Of a stretch of 64,000 nucleotides of DNA, positions 1-9,586 are shown in pieces. Numbering within the stretch: the first letter of the stretch is position 1; each line of letters starts with the position of its first letter. Both the position numbers and the translations under genes were made by a program. The notes under the pieces are model-generated. The model did no database searches and had not been told where the DNA came from. It worked only from the letters and a program-made list of their open reading frames with translations. This stretch comes from Agromyces sp. ISL-38. Lineage in GTDB: Bacteria > Actinomycetota > Actinomycetes > Actinomycetales > Microbacteriaceae. The stretch spans positions 102,654-166,653 of the forward strand of contig NZ_JAGGPF010000013.1 in the NCBI RefSeq assembly GCF_018613935.1. Direction: 5' to 3'.

Positions 1-57
1 TATCGGGCTTCTGCTGCCGCTCCCGTCGGGCATATGCTCCAATCGGATCGGCGGACC

Positions 58-939
58 ATGGCAGGAAACGACGACGAGGTCGATGCGCGTTCAGAGCTCG
101 AATCGCGGGTGTACTCGCGTTCCGGCTCTGTTGAGCCGCGCGTCGCCCGCTACGACCACGCCTCAGGACGAGTGCTCGAGCTCACCGAGAGCGAATGGCA
201 GTTGCTCGAGATCGAACGCGAACGCGGCGACAAGCGGGTCGACACGACAGGGTCGCTCCCGACCGCGCTCGACGGCAAGCCTGACGTCGAGCCATCCGTG
301 CTGCCCGCAGAGAATGCGTCGTCTTCGCGGCGGCGGAGGCTGACGCCGCTGGCGGCCGGAGCGATCGGAATCGTCGTCGGCGCCGCGCTGTTCGCCGCCT
401 GGCTCGGGCTCGGCGAGGCGGTGAATACACCACCGCGGTTCGATATCACCATCGTCCCGTCGCCGACGGCCGACCCCGACTCGTCACTGCCTGCCGGCGC
501 AGCGCTCGACTTCTTCCGCGACCCGCGACGGGGCAACGGCGTACTCCCCGGGGAAGGGATGTTCCCTGGCTGGCTGAACACGACCTTCGATATGTCGAGT
601 GTCGCGCGTATCGTCGGTCCCGACGGGCCGGCAGCAGGTGTGACGGTCTACGCAGCGGTTCTGGTCAGTTCAACGGTCTCGAACAATCCAGCGGTCCCGA
701 GAAGCGGCATCTCGTGCCTCATCGTCAAACTGGAGGCGAACGGCATGGTATGGAACTGCACCTCCTTGGAACGCGTGCTCGAGCGGGGCATGACGATGAA
801 CGCAGCCATTCCCAGAGATGTCGGAACGCACACCGATCAAGATGGCGACGGCGTCATGGGGAGAGCATCGGAGACCGATGTACTCACCGTGGAGTGGCGA
901 CCGGACGGAACGTTCGTCGTGAGGCGGCACGACCCTTGA
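58..939 (+). CDS. hypothetical membrane-anchored protein
   Basis: No family recognised. The 293-residue product has a hydrophilic N-terminal part of about 95 residues rich in Glu, Asp and Arg, one hydrophobic segment at about residues 97-119 preceded by an Arg cluster (RRRR), and a C-terminal domain of about 170 residues that would lie outside the cell by the positive-inside rule. Near the C-terminus is a DQDGDGVMG stretch that resembles a calcium-binding loop, but a single loop proves nothing. An in-frame ATG at 34 would add eight residues. Neither start has a convincing ribosome-binding site, so the start is open. The gene converges on the CPBP-like gene with only 21 bp between stops. Confidence 0.65.
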   Translation: MAGNDDEVDARSELESRVYSRSGSVEPRVARYDHASGRVLELTESEWQLLEIERERGDKRVDTTGSLPTALDGKPDVEPSVLPAENASSSRRRRLTPLAAGAIGIVVGAALFAAWLGLGEAVNTPPRFDITIVPSPTADPDSSLPAGAALDFFRDPRRGNGVLPGEGMFPGWLNTTFDMSSVARIVGPDGPAAGVTVYAAVLVSSTVSNNPAVPRSGISCLIVKLEANGMVWNCTSLERVLERGMTMNAAIPRDVGTHTDQDGDGVMGRASETDVLTVEWRPDGTFVVRRHDP

Positions 940-960
940 CGCGGATGACCCGCCAAGCCC

Positions 961-1803
961 TCACGGCGCGAGCAGGAAGATCGGCGGCACTCCGGTATGC
1001 GCGTACACGATCACGAGGAAGACCACGAGATCGAACAACAGGTGCACCGTGATCACGAACGCGAGCGACTTCGTGAGCATGAACGTGTAGCCCTGCAGGA
1101 GCGCGAACGGGATCGTCAGGAGCGGTCCCCAGCTCTGGTAGCCGAGCTCCCAGAGAAATGACACGAACACGATCGACTGCAGCAGGTTCGCCTGCCACAC
1201 CGGGAAGTGCCGGCGCAGCAGGGCGAACACCGTGCAGACGAAGAACAGCTCGTCCCAGATGCCCACGGCGTTCACGCCCACGAACAGCCGCGCGATCTCA
1301 TCGGGCAGCGTCACCGTCGGCCAGTTGGTGTAGACGCCCGAGGTGATGAAGTAGAACGGCAGGATCAGCCACCCGAGTGCGGCGATCAACACCAGGTATG
1401 CCCATTGCACCGGCGACCACCGGTGGCCGGTACGCCAGGGGAATCGGATGACGCGGTCGCCGAACACGAATCGCGAGATCACGAAGGGCACGGCGACTGC
1501 GAGGGAGAGCACCACGCCCATCAGGAGCATGTTGCCGTAGCTGATGTCGGCCGCGACCGAGATCGTCGAGACGATCGTCTCGCCCAGTGCCACGAGTGCG
1601 AGGTCGGGCAGGAGCCGGCTCGTGCGCCCAGAGCGGTCGGCGAGCCACGCGCCGGCGAGGCCGACCGCGAGCATCGCATACCCCACGAGCGGCACCTCGA
1701 CGCCGAAGAGGAACACGGCGGCAGCGCACACGATCGCGGCCGGCACGAGGCCGATCGGATGGGTGCGCACGTCGGGCGGGGCGGCGACAGTGGCAACTTG
1801 CAC
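961..1803 (-). CDS. CPBP-like polytopic membrane protein
   Basis: A 280-residue protein with about eight hydrophobic segments, read from a GTG start. The region near residue 190 (NAVGIWDELFFVC) and a later HLLFDLVVF segment align in spirit with motifs 1 and 3 of the CPBP (Abi/Rce1-like) intramembrane protease family. The usual EExxxR motif is replaced by DE without the arginine, so catalysis is doubtful. The family otherwise includes prenyl-protein proteases and bacteriocin-immunity proteins. It stands alone, convergent with the upstream hypothetical gene and divergent from the M4 protease. The family call is moderate and a plain polytopic membrane protein is the alternative. Confidence 0.6.
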   Translation of the reverse strand: MQVATVAAPPDVRTHPIGLVPAAIVCAAAVFLFGVEVPLVGYAMLAVGLAGAWLADRSGRTSRLLPDLALVALGETIVSTISVAADISYGNMLLMGVVLSLAVAVPFVISRFVFGDRVIRFPWRTGHRWSPVQWAYLVLIAALGWLILPFYFITSGVYTNWPTVTLPDEIARLFVGVNAVGIWDELFFVCTVFALLRRHFPVWQANLLQSIVFVSFLWELGYQSWGPLLTIPFALLQGYTFMLTKSLAFVITVHLLFDLVVFLVIVYAHTGVPPIFLLAP

Positions 1804-1921
1804 GAGCCCAGCTTCGCAACCGGGATGCCGCGCGGCAAGTCGACGCAGGGCGCCGGGCGGATGTCGGCGCGCCGGGCGAACTCACACCCCGCCTGTCAGC
1901 GGCGCATGCCACCATCGAATC

Positions 1922-3142
1922 ATGACGCGGATGCCCCGGCCCTACCCCTACTCGACACCGCTCCACGCGATCGTGCCGCCCTATCTGCTCGCGCGCATCG
2001 CGGCGATCGCCGATCCCCGCTTCGACGTCGCAGCCGACGCCGCGCGCCGGTCGCTGCTGCGAGACGCACCCATGCGCGAGTGGCGGCGCGAGGGCGAACC
2101 CCCATCGTTCATCCCTCACGAGCATCCCCCGCGCGACGAGCGTCCCGCTGCCCGGCCGGGCACGGCACCCGCTCCCGATCGCCGCATCTCCGACGCGGAG
2201 AACGCCGAGCGGCTGCCGGGGCGCCTCGTACGCCGCGAGAGCCAGCCGGCCACGGGCGATACGGCCGCCGACGCGGCGTACGACGGCCTCGGCGACACCT
2301 TCGAGCTCTTCGCACGCGTCTTCGCCCGCGACTCCATCGACGGCGCGGGCATTCCACTCGAGGCCACCGTGCACTACGGCGACCGCTACGACAACGCCTT
2401 CTGGGACGGCGAGCGCATGGTCTTCGGCGATGGCGACGGCGAGGTCTTCCGGGGATTCACCAGCTCGCTCAGCGTCATCGGTCACGAACTCGCGCACGGC
2501 GTCACCGAGCGCACGGCGAAGCTGCGCTACGAGGGTCAGTCCGGAGCACTCAACGAACACATCTCCGACGTGTTCGGCGCACTCGTCGAGCAGTACGCCA
2601 TGGGTCAAGATGCCGCGTCGGCGACGTGGCTCATCGGAGAGGGCGTGTTCACCGATCTCGTCGAGGGGCGCGCCATCCGTTCGATGAATGAGCCCGGAAC
2701 GGCGTACGACGACGACGTGCTCGGTCGCGACCCGCAGCCCGACCATTTCGACCGGTACATCGAGACCGACGACGACAACGGCGGCGTGCACCTGAACTCC
2801 GGCATTCCCAATCGCGCGTTCGCCCTCGCGGCGATCGAACTTGGCGGGTTCGCCTGGGAGCATGTCGGGCGCGTCTGGTACGACGTGCTCACGTCGGGCA
2901 TCCTCCGCCCCGACGACGGATTCCACACGTTCGCCGCCGAGACGGTGCGCGCGGCGAATGAGCGCTTCGGCGCCGATTCCCCCGAGTCGCGAGCCGTGAC
3001 CAGCGGCTGGAGCGGGGTCGGCATCGACGTGCTCGCGTCGCCGGATCCGGCCCAAGAGGGTGCCGCGAGCGGCCCCGGGAGTACGATGCCGACATGGACG
3101 TCATCGTCTCGCGGAGCGGAGGCATCGCCGGGCTTCGACTGA
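1922..3142 (+). CDS. M4-family (protealysin-like) zinc metalloprotease
   Basis: A 406-residue thermolysin-family peptidase. The zinc site is visible as HELAH at about residues 188-192, with the third ligand Glu in GALNEH at about 212 and the catalytic His in GGVHLNSG. The N-terminus has no signal peptide but carries a short propeptide with the Pro-rich IVPPYLL segment typical of protealysin-like enzymes, which are made as cytoplasmic precursors. The start at 1922 is chosen because it places this propeptide motif near residue 17, as in that subgroup; the frame is open further upstream. The last 49 bp overlap the next gene, whose product resembles the protealysin inhibitor emfourin. Coexpression of protease and inhibitor is therefore likely. 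Confidence 0.93.
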   Translation: MTRMPRPYPYSTPLHAIVPPYLLARIAAIADPRFDVAADAARRSLLRDAPMREWRREGEPPSFIPHEHPPRDERPAARPGTAPAPDRRISDAENAERLPGRLVRRESQPATGDTAADAAYDGLGDTFELFARVFARDSIDGAGIPLEATVHYGDRYDNAFWDGERMVFGDGDGEVFRGFTSSLSVIGHELAHGVTERTAKLRYEGQSGALNEHISDVFGALVEQYAMGQDAASATWLIGEGVFTDLVEGRAIRSMNEPGTAYDDDVLGRDPQPDHFDRYIETDDDNGGVHLNSGIPNRAFALAAIELGGFAWEHVGRVWYDVLTSGILRPDDGFHTFAAETVRAANERFGADSPESRAVTSGWSGVGIDVLASPDPAQEGAASGPGSTMPTWTSSSRGAEASPGFD

Positions 3143-3402
3143 CGTGGGAAGTCCACGTCGAGGAGCAGCCCGACCCCGACGACTGGTACGTCCTGATCCG
3201 CGAGATCCCGTGGAGCACGCCGCCGCCGGTTCCGCCCGAACCCGACCGCTTCATCTATCGCATCCGCTGCGAGCCGCATGAGGCGACGCTCGCCGAGCGT
3301 CAGCTCACCGGGCCCTGGCGTGCGCTGGTCGAACGAGTGCAGGAGCGAACAGAACCCGAGCGGAGTCCGCACAAAACCCGGCCGCGGCGTACCGCGCACT
3401 GA
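3094..3402 (+). CDS. emfourin-like inhibitor of M4 protease
   Basis: A 102-residue protein beginning inside the protease gene in another frame. It has the layout of the small proteins found beside protealysin genes: an N-terminal MDVIVSRSGGIAG strand with a Gly-rich turn, a central beta-rich region with DDWYVLIRE, and a YRIRCE strand. In Serratia such a protein, emfourin, binds and inhibits protealysin. Here the family assignment rests on position plus the opening motif, so it is good but not certain. The C-terminal 20 residues are Arg-rich and probably disordered. A strong hairpin follows the stop, so protease and inhibitor form a closed two-gene unit. Confidence 0.8.
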   Translation: MDVIVSRSGGIAGLRLTWEVHVEEQPDPDDWYVLIREIPWSTPPPVPPEPDRFIYRIRCEPHEATLAERQLTGPWRALVERVQERTEPERSPHKTRPRRTAH

Positions 3403-3448
3403 GCCGCCTCACGGTCGCGGCGGCGGCGCCATGACCGGCCGGGCATGA

Positions 3449-3483
3449 CGAAGGCCGGCAGGCTGCATGCCCACCGGCCTTCG
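3449..3483. terminator. bidirectional terminator hairpin
   Basis: A perfect 10-bp stem (CGAAGGCCGG / CCGGCCTTCG) with a 15-nt loop, between the convergent inhibitor gene (stop 3402) and the FKBP gene (stop 3501). No T-tract follows, as is usual in GC-rich actinobacteria. Confidence 0.75.
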
Positions 3484-3500
3484 AGATCAGGCGATCGTGC

Positions 3501-3872
3501 TCAGCTGACGCCGAGCAGGTCGATCACGAAGATCAGGGTCTTTCCAGAGAGCTGGTGGCCGCCGCCGACCGGGCCGTAGGCCTGGTGCGGGGGCACCGTG
3601 AGCTTGCGTCGACCGCCGACCTTCATGCCGGGGATTCCCTCCTGCCAACCGGCGATGAGCGCCTGAAGAGGGAAGTTGATGGACTGCCCGCGGCTCCACG
3701 ACGAGTCGAACTCATCGCCCGACTCGTACTCGACGCCGAGGTAGTGCACGTCGACGGTCGAGCCGGGTGTCGCCTCGGCGCCATCGCCCACCACGATGTC
3801 CTCGACCACGAGTTCAGTGGGAGCGGGGCCCTCGGGGAAGTCGATTTCGGGCTTGCTGTTCGTATCGGTCAT
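3501..3872 (-). CDS. FKBP-type peptidyl-prolyl cis-trans isomerase
   Basis: A 123-residue single-domain FKBP isomerase that catalyses proline cis-trans isomerisation in the cytoplasm; there is no signal peptide. Family marks include VDVHYLGVEY, FDSSWSRGQ, the core LIAGWQEGIPGM with the conserved Trp at the base of the binding pocket, PHQAYG, and the C-terminal LIFVIDLL. The ATG at 3872 is preferred over one seven codons upstream because MTDTNSKPEIDFPEG matches the usual actinobacterial FKBP N-terminus. It is monocistronic, followed by the shared terminator at 3449-3483. Confidence 0.95.
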   Translation of the reverse strand: MTDTNSKPEIDFPEGPAPTELVVEDIVVGDGAEATPGSTVDVHYLGVEYESGDEFDSSWSRGQSINFPLQALIAGWQEGIPGMKVGGRRKLTVPPHQAYGPVGGGHQLSGKTLIFVIDLLGVS

Positions 3873-4042
3873 GCGTCCAGCCAAACAGATCAAGGGGTGC
3901 GGGGCAAACGCGGACGACCGTCCACCCCCCTCTTGCGCTCACCGCGAACACGTTGCACGCTGGTATTCGAGAACTCGTCGTCCTGTAGCGCTGTCGGCAG
4001 TGCCACACCACAGGGCGGCGAGTTTCTTCGTGTTCGGAGGGG

Positions 4043-5221
4043 CTAGCGCAAGCGGTCGGCGAACCAGCCGAAGACGTCGCTGAAGTAGCGCGATGGTCCC
4101 ATCCCCTCGCAATGTCCGCCGCTGCCGTCGGCCTCGCGGTACACCGTGAACTGCTTCTCGTCGACTGTGAGCCGGTCGAAGAACTCCTCGGTTCCGGCTT
4201 GCGCGGGGTCGCCCTCGCCGTAGGAGACGAACGTCGGGCACTCGAGCGCCTCGACGTCGACCGTCCACTCCCGCATCAGCTGCGCGTACGCGAGGGGCGA
4301 GTCGACGCCGTGGGCCCGTGCGCGAGACAGCCAGAACTCCTGTCCGTGCACGCCAGGGTAGGCCTCCCAGATGGCGTCGTCGAAGGCCGGATCGCCTGCG
4401 TCGAGGAGCGCGAGGAGGTCGGCGGGCATCCGCGACCGGAAGACGGCGCCCATGTCGTATTGCGCGGGATCTGCCGACATCGCGGTGATCCGTGGTTCCA
4501 TCGAGGCCGCCCGCGGCGCGAGGTAGCCGCCGAAGCTGCGCCCGACGATGCCGATGCGTTCGCCGTCGAGGTCGGCCCGAGTGCGCACGAAATCGATCAC
4601 GGCGCCCGCGACAGCCTCGAAATCGGGACGGAACGGGATGCCGCGATCGAAGAGCATCTCCGCCTGGCCCGGGCCCGAGAACATGATCACGGAGAAGCCG
4701 CGGGCCGCCGCCTCGGCCGCGCCGAGCGAGTACAGCTCCTCGACCGGCGAGTCGTAGCCGCACGGAAGGAGCAGCGTCGGGCCCGGCGCCGCGTCGCGCG
4801 GGCGGACGAGGTATCCCTCGAGCTCGACGTCTTCGTACGGGATCGAGACGCGCTCCGTCGGGAAGGGCAGGTGCGGAGCCGCCGCCCGGAACGCCGCCTG
4901 GCTGTGGTGGAAGGCCTCGAGCAGGGCCACCCCGTGCGGCTCCCGCCGCGTGAAGAAATATGCCGAACGGTAGTACTCGCTCGCGCGGAGGTGGGCGGAT
5001 ACCGCGTTCACGTCGTGTCCCGCCGCGGCCTCCGCTTCACCGAGCAGCCGCGCCGACTCCCCCGCCGCGAACCACTCGCCGTACCAGCTGTCGTAGTCGC
5101 GCGGAACGATGCGCGCGGCGACCGCGAAGATCTCGCCCAGGTCGCAGCATCCGTACGACGCCTTCGCGGCAGTGCGCTGCAACTGCCGGTCGAACTCGGG
5201 GTCGTCGAAATAGAGCTGCAT
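4043..5221 (-). CDS. alpha/beta hydrolase, FrsA/DUF1100-like
   Basis: A 392-residue protein with an alpha-helical N-terminal cap of about 140 residues followed by an alpha/beta-hydrolase domain. The nucleophile elbow is GRSFGG (Ser near residue 230). An aspartate in SYGEGDPAQ and the histidine in GGHCEG near the C-terminus complete a plausible triad. The N-terminal-cap arrangement is that of the group with 2,6-dihydroxypseudooxynicotine hydrolase and FrsA-like esterases, but the substrate cannot be read from sequence. It is transcribed alone. The 149 bp between it and the FKBP gene hold no other gene. Confidence 0.8.
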   Translation of the reverse strand: MQLYFDDPEFDRQLQRTAAKASYGCCDLGEIFAVAARIVPRDYDSWYGEWFAAGESARLLGEAEAAAGHDVNAVSAHLRASEYYRSAYFFTRREPHGVALLEAFHHSQAAFRAAAPHLPFPTERVSIPYEDVELEGYLVRPRDAAPGPTLLLPCGYDSPVEELYSLGAAEAAARGFSVIMFSGPGQAEMLFDRGIPFRPDFEAVAGAVIDFVRTRADLDGERIGIVGRSFGGYLAPRAASMEPRITAMSADPAQYDMGAVFRSRMPADLLALLDAGDPAFDDAIWEAYPGVHGQEFWLSRARAHGVDSPLAYAQLMREWTVDVEALECPTFVSYGEGDPAQAGTEEFFDRLTVDEKQFTVYREADGSGGHCEGMGPSRYFSDVFGWFADRLR

Positions 5222-5323
5222 CAGGTCCTTCCGCGCCGCCGGGCGCGGCCTCTGCGCACATCATAGGGTCGCGCCACGGCGCCTGGATGCCCCGGAAACG
5301 GGGGTGATCCGCACCATCGCGAC

Positions 5324-6487
5324 TCAGCGCTGCAGCGCCGCCCGATCGATTGCGACGGCATCGAGCAGCAGTCGCTCGTCGGTGACGTGCCGCACGTCGC
5401 CGCGGCCGGAGACGAGCACATGCCGGTTGAACGCGAGATGCGTGGCATCGGCGATGAGCCGCCGCATGAGCGCGGTTCGCGGCGGCGTCTGCGACCGCGC
5501 CCACGCCCGCGCCCGCCGGCGACCGGCCGGAGTCGCGAGCATCTCGACCTCGGCGGCGCTGAACCACCCGACGGCGGCGTACTCGCCGAGACGAGCGCGC
5601 GTCACGCGCACCTCCTGGCGGCGGAGGAAGAACGTGAGGAGCACCGCGCCGACGAAGATCGGCACCTGCACGGTGAAGTAGAGCCCGACCGCGTCGTCGG
5701 CGAACGCGAGCGACCCGTTCCAGAGGGCGTGCAACAGCACGGCGGCGGCGAGGCCGAGCAGGAACCAGCCCACGACGCCCGCTCCACCGCCACGCCGGGC
5801 GCCGATGCCGATGACGAGCCCCGTGCAGGCCGTGAACAGCACGTGCGCGAACGGGGAGAAGAGTCCGCGCACCACGAACACCGCGCCGAGCTCGCCCGCG
5901 CCGCCCTCGGCGAGCGCGGCACCGAAGTAGAGGATGTTCTCGGTGAAGGCGAAGCCCGCCGCGACGGTGGCCGCGTACACGAGGCCGTCGACCGGTCCGT
6001 CGAAGTGCGAGCGCGAGAACGCGTAGAGGAGCAGCACGCCGATGCCCTTCGCGGTCTCCTCGACGATCGGCGCCTGCACCACCGCCGCCATCGCCTCGTT
6101 CGGGCTGCCGCCGGGCTCGGCGAACGCGAGGAGGAGCTGCAGGCCGAGATCGATGATGAGCGCGGCGGCGACCGATACCGCAGCACCCCAGAGGAACGCG
6201 AACCAGAGCGCCCACCGCGGCTCGGGCTCCCAGCGGTCGACCCATCGCACCGCGAGCAGCACGATCGCGAGGGGGACGACAGCGAGGAGTGACCCGATGG
6301 CGAGGGCCGACACGCCGAGGGCGACCGCGAGGTAGGCGAGCACGAGCAGGCCGACGACGACGCCGAGCAGGATGCCGACGATCGCGAACGCGGCACCGCC
6401 GCTGCGGGCCCGCTGCGGCGGCGGCGGCGCAGCCCACAGCGACGGCGACGGGGTCGGATTCTGCGCTGGCACGGGTGCGTGGCTCAC
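5324..6487 (-). CDS. PrsW-family intramembrane metalloprotease
   Basis: A 387-residue protein with a Pro-rich N-terminus, about eight to nine transmembrane helices and a soluble C-terminal tail of roughly 90 residues. PrsW signatures are present: VEETAKG (EExxK) near the middle, FTENILYF, HVLFTACTG and LLHALWNGS, which together form the membrane-embedded metal site. In Bacillus, PrsW performs site-1 cleavage of the anti-sigma factor RsiW. No sigma/anti-sigma pair lies nearby, so the target here is unknown. The start is GTG at 6487, nine bases after the FAD oxidase stop, so the two are probably cotranscribed. Confidence 0.88.
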   Translation of the reverse strand: MSHAPVPAQNPTPSPSLWAAPPPPQRARSGGAAFAIVGILLGVVVGLLVLAYLAVALGVSALAIGSLLAVVPLAIVLLAVRWVDRWEPEPRWALWFAFLWGAAVSVAAALIIDLGLQLLLAFAEPGGSPNEAMAAVVQAPIVEETAKGIGVLLLYAFSRSHFDGPVDGLVYAATVAAGFAFTENILYFGAALAEGGAGELGAVFVVRGLFSPFAHVLFTACTGLVIGIGARRGGGAGVVGWFLLGLAAAVLLHALWNGSLAFADDAVGLYFTVQVPIFVGAVLLTFFLRRQEVRVTRARLGEYAAVGWFSAAEVEMLATPAGRRRARAWARSQTPPRTALMRRLIADATHLAFNRHVLVSGRGDVRHVTDERLLLDAVAIDRAALQR

Positions 6488-6496
6488 CCGGGCAGC

Positions 6497-7903
6497 CTAT
6501 CGAGCGGGCGGCGCGGATGCCTCGAACATCACGCCCGGGTTCAGGATGCCGCTCGGGTCGAACAACGCCTTGATGCCCCGCTGCAGTTCGAACGAGTCGC
6601 CGCCGAGCTCGTCGGCGAGCCAGCGTCGCTTGAGGATGCCGACGCCGTGCTCGCCCGTGAGCGTGCCGCCGAGGGCCACAGCGGCTCGGAACAGCTCGTC
6701 GGCCGCGGCCCACACGTGCTCGGGCACCTCGTCTCCCGTGAACACGAAGTTCGGGTGGAGGTTGCCGTCGCCCGCGTGCGCGATCGTGGGGATCTCGAGG
6801 CCGTGGCGCGCGCCGATCTCCTCGATCGCACGGAACATCTCGGGCAGGCGGGAGCGCGGCACCGCGACGTCTTCGATGAGCACCTGCCCGGTCGCCGCGA
6901 AGGCCGGATGCACCGCCCTGCGGATGTCGAGGAGCCGCTCGCCGGTTGCGGCATCCGTCGACACCGCGACGCGGCCGCCCGCCTCGGCGAAGATCGCGGC
7001 GATGGCCGCCGCCTCGATCGCCGCCGCCGCGCTGTCGCTCTGGGCGAGCAGGAACGTCTCGCCGGGCGTGATCGACTCGAGGGGCGTGCCGGCGAGCGCC
7101 GCCGGGCCGAGGAACGTCGCGACACGGGCGAGGCCCGCCGCGTCGATGAGCTCGAGCACGGCCGGGCGGATGCGAGCGGCCGTGACGCCGGCCGAGGCGC
7201 GCGCTGCGGCCCCGACATCGGGGAACGCCGCGGCGACCGTGACGACGGCGCCGGCGATGAGCGGTCGAAGCCGCAGGGTGGCCTCGACGATGACGCCGAG
7301 CGTGCCTTCGGAGCCCGTGAACAGGGCGGTGAGATCGTAGCCGGTGACGCCCTTGACGGTGCGGTGGCCCGTGCGGAGCAATCGCCCGTCGGCGAGCACC
7401 ACGGCGAGGCCGAGCACTGCCTCACGGGTGACGCCGTACTTCGCGCAGAGCAGCCCGCCGGCGTTCGTGGCGATGTTGCCGCCGATCGAGGAGATCGCGC
7501 GGCTCGCAGGGTCCGGCGCGAACCAGAGGCCGAGCGGGGCGAGCGAGTCGTTGAGGTCGCCGTTGAGCACACCCGGCTCGACGACCGCGAGCTCGTCGGC
7601 CTGGGAGACCTCGAGGATGCGGTTCATGCGCGTCAGGTCGAGCACGATCGCACCCTGGCTCGCGATCGCGCCGCCGGCGAGCCCCGTGCCGGCTCCCCGC
7701 GGTACGACGGGCGTTCCGGTCGAGTGCGCGATGCGCATCACGGCCTGCACCTCGGAAACGGATGCCGCGTGCACGACGGCGATCGGCGGCGTGGCGCTGC
7801 GCCAACCCGAGCGATCCTCGCGCGTCGCCTCGAGCGCTGCAGGGTCGGTGGAGACGGATGCCCCGAGGGCGTCGCGCAGCAGGGAGATGACGGCATGCGG
7901 CAT
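6497..7903 (-). CDS. FAD-linked oxidase, GlcD/LDH type
   Basis: A 468-residue flavoenzyme of the glycolate oxidase GlcD / D-lactate dehydrogenase group, which oxidises 2-hydroxy acids to 2-oxo acids. The N-terminal FAD-binding domain shows [14 protein letters not shown] and [13 protein letters not shown]. The C-terminal FAD-oxidase domain ends with [12 protein letters not shown]. There is no separate iron-sulfur partner gene nearby, so it may be a one-subunit D-2-hydroxyacid dehydrogenase; the exact substrate is undetermined. It precedes the PrsW gene by nine bases. The ATG start at 7903 gives a family-length protein. Confidence 0.9.
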   Translation of the reverse strand: MPHAVISLLRDALGASVSTDPAALEATREDRSGWRSATPPIAVVHAASVSEVQAVMRIAHSTGTPVVPRGAGTGLAGGAIASQGAIVLDLTRMNRILEVSQADELAVVEPGVLNGDLNDSLAPLGLWFAPDPASRAISSIGGNIATNAGGLLCAKYGVTREAVLGLAVVLADGRLLRTGHRTVKGVTGYDLTALFTGSEGTLGVIVEATLRLRPLIAGAVVTVAAAFPDVGAAARASAGVTAARIRPAVLELIDAAGLARVATFLGPAALAGTPLESITPGETFLLAQSDSAAAAIEAAAIAAIFAEAGGRVAVSTDAATGERLLDIRRAVHPAFAATGQVLIEDVAVPRSRLPEMFRAIEEIGARHGLEIPTIAHAGDGNLHPNFVFTGDEVPEHVWAAADELFRAAVALGGTLTGEHGVGILKRRWLADELGGDSFELQRGIKALFDPSGILNPGVMFEASAPPAR

Positions 7904-7977
7904 CCCTCCACCCTAGCCGCGGCGCCGATGTCCGATTTCCGCCGGTCGATGTCGTCGGGACGTGCGAGGCTAGGGTC

Positions 7978-9555
7978 ATGACCACGACGATCAGCGCACC
8001 GGAGCGGCCCTCTCCTGAAGCGGCGCCGGGTGCCGCACGACCCGGCCGCAGGCGCGTCGACCCGCTCGCCGACCCCGTGTTCGCCGAGCGCTATCGAGCG
8101 ATGCAGGCGCGTGACGCGCGCTTCGACGGGCAATTCATCACGGGCGTGCACTCGACCGGCATCTACTGCCGGCCGAGCTGCCCCGCAGTTCTGCCGAAGG
8201 CCACGAACGTCAGCTTCTACCTCACGGCGGCCGCCGCCCACGAGGCGGGCCTGCGGGCCTGCAAGCGCTGCCTGCCCGACGCGGTCCCCGGCTCCCCCCA
8301 GTGGGACCTGCGCGACGACCTCGCCGCCCGCGCGATGCGCCTCATCGCCGACGGCGTCGTCGAGCGCGAGGGCGTGCCGGGCCTGGCCGCCAGGCTCGGC
8401 TACACGAGTCGGCACCTCACGCGGGTGCTCACGGCAGAACTCGGCGCCGGCCCGCTGGCCCTCGCCCGCGCTCACCGCGCACAGACCGCGCGCGCCCTGC
8501 TCACCTCCACGACCCTCCCCGCGGCGGATGTCGCGTTCGCCTCGGGGTTCGGCAGCATCCGCCAGTTCAACGACACGATCAGGGCCGTCTATGAGCGCAG
8601 CCCGCTCGAGCTGCGACTCGCGGCGCGGGTGCGCCAGCGTGAACGGCCCCCCGAGCGGCGGCAGCTCGACACCGAGGCAGGTGTCGTGCACCTGCGCCTG
8701 CCGGCCCGGCCGCCGTTCGATGCCGAGGGCGTCTTCGAGTGGCTCGCCGCTCGCGCCGTCGACGGCGTCGAGGTGGCGGGCTCCGATCGGTTCGAGCGCA
8801 CGCTGCGCCTGCCCGGCGGGCCGGCGCTCGTGCGCTTCGCCGCGACCGGGGGCGACGGCTCCCCCGCGATCGACGTCGAGGCCAAGCTCTCGAGCCTGGC
8901 CGACCTGCCGCCGCTCGTCGCGCGGGTGCGCCGCTTGTTCGACCTCGATGCCGATGCAGTCGCGATCGACGCCGCGCTCGCGGCCGATCCGGCGTTCGCC
9001 GCGTCGGTCGCCGCGACTCCCGGCATGCGAGTGCCCGGATGCCTCGACCCGCACGAGCTGGTCTTCCGCGCTCTCATCGGGCAGCAGGTGTCGGTGAAGT
9101 CCGCCCGCACCACCCTCTCGCGGGTGGCCGCCGAGCTCGGCGAACGCGTCGCCTCGACCGGGGCAGGCGTGCTCTTCCCGACGGCGGCGGCGATCGCCGA
9201 GGGCGGCGGGGAGGTGCTCCGCGGGCCGGCCGCGCGCGTGCGCACGATTCTCGACGTCGCCCGCCGGCTCGATTCGGGCGAGCTCGTCGTGGCGCCCGAG
9301 CGTGAGCGCGACGAGTTGCAGGCCGACCTGCTGGCGGTGCCGGGCATCGGCCCATGGACGGCCGGTTACCTCGCAATGCGGGTGACTCGCGCGCCAGACG
9401 TGCTGCTCACCGGCGACCTCGCGCTGCGCAACGGCGCCGCCAGGCTCGGGCTCGCATCGACACCCTCCGCTCTCGATGCGATCGGCACTCGCTGGGCGCC
9501 GTGGCGCAGCTACGCAAGCATGCATCTCTGGCGCGCCGCCGGCGCAGAGATCTGA
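7978..9555 (+). CDS. Ada-type zinc/AraC domain fused to AlkA DNA glycosylase
   Basis: A 525-residue three-part DNA repair protein. Residues about 30-105 form the Ada metal-binding domain, with cysteines in IYCRPSCP and CKRC; the first is the methyl-phosphotriester acceptor in Ada. Residues about 110-215 form an AraC-type helix-turn-helix. The remainder is AlkA: N-terminal domain, then a helix-hairpin-helix ([13 protein letters not shown]) and the catalytic Asp in LLTGDLALR. It therefore likely senses alkylation damage and excises alkylated bases. Such fusions are common in Actinobacteria. The stop lies 31 bp before the GntR start. Confidence 0.93.
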   Translation: MTTTISAPERPSPEAAPGAARPGRRRVDPLADPVFAERYRAMQARDARFDGQFITGVHSTGIYCRPSCPAVLPKATNVSFYLTAAAAHEAGLRACKRCLPDAVPGSPQWDLRDDLAARAMRLIADGVVEREGVPGLAARLGYTSRHLTRVLTAELGAGPLALARAHRAQTARALLTSTTLPAADVAFASGFGSIRQFNDTIRAVYERSPLELRLAARVRQRERPPERRQLDTEAGVVHLRLPARPPFDAEGVFEWLAARAVDGVEVAGSDRFERTLRLPGGPALVRFAATGGDGSPAIDVEAKLSSLADLPPLVARVRRLFDLDADAVAIDAALAADPAFAASVAATPGMRVPGCLDPHELVFRALIGQQVSVKSARTTLSRVAAELGERVASTGAGVLFPTAAAIAEGGGEVLRGPAARVRTILDVARRLDSGELVVAPERERDELQADLLAVPGIGPWTAGYLAMRVTRAPDVLLTGDLALRNGAARLGLASTPSALDAIGTRWAPWRSYASMHLWRAAGAEI

Positions 9556-9558
9556 TGT
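9548..9558. promoter_or_regulatory. weak GntR half-match upstream of gntR
   Basis: AGATCTGATGT matches 9 of 11 positions of the ACATCCGATGT palindrome found in the fuconate dehydratase promoter, and the next two bases (CT) also agree. It lies 29 nt upstream of the GntR start and overlaps the preceding stop codon. It may mark autoregulation, but chance is not excluded. Confidence 0.3.
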
Positions 9559-9586
9559 CTGGGCCGATGCGAGGTACGATGCCCGC

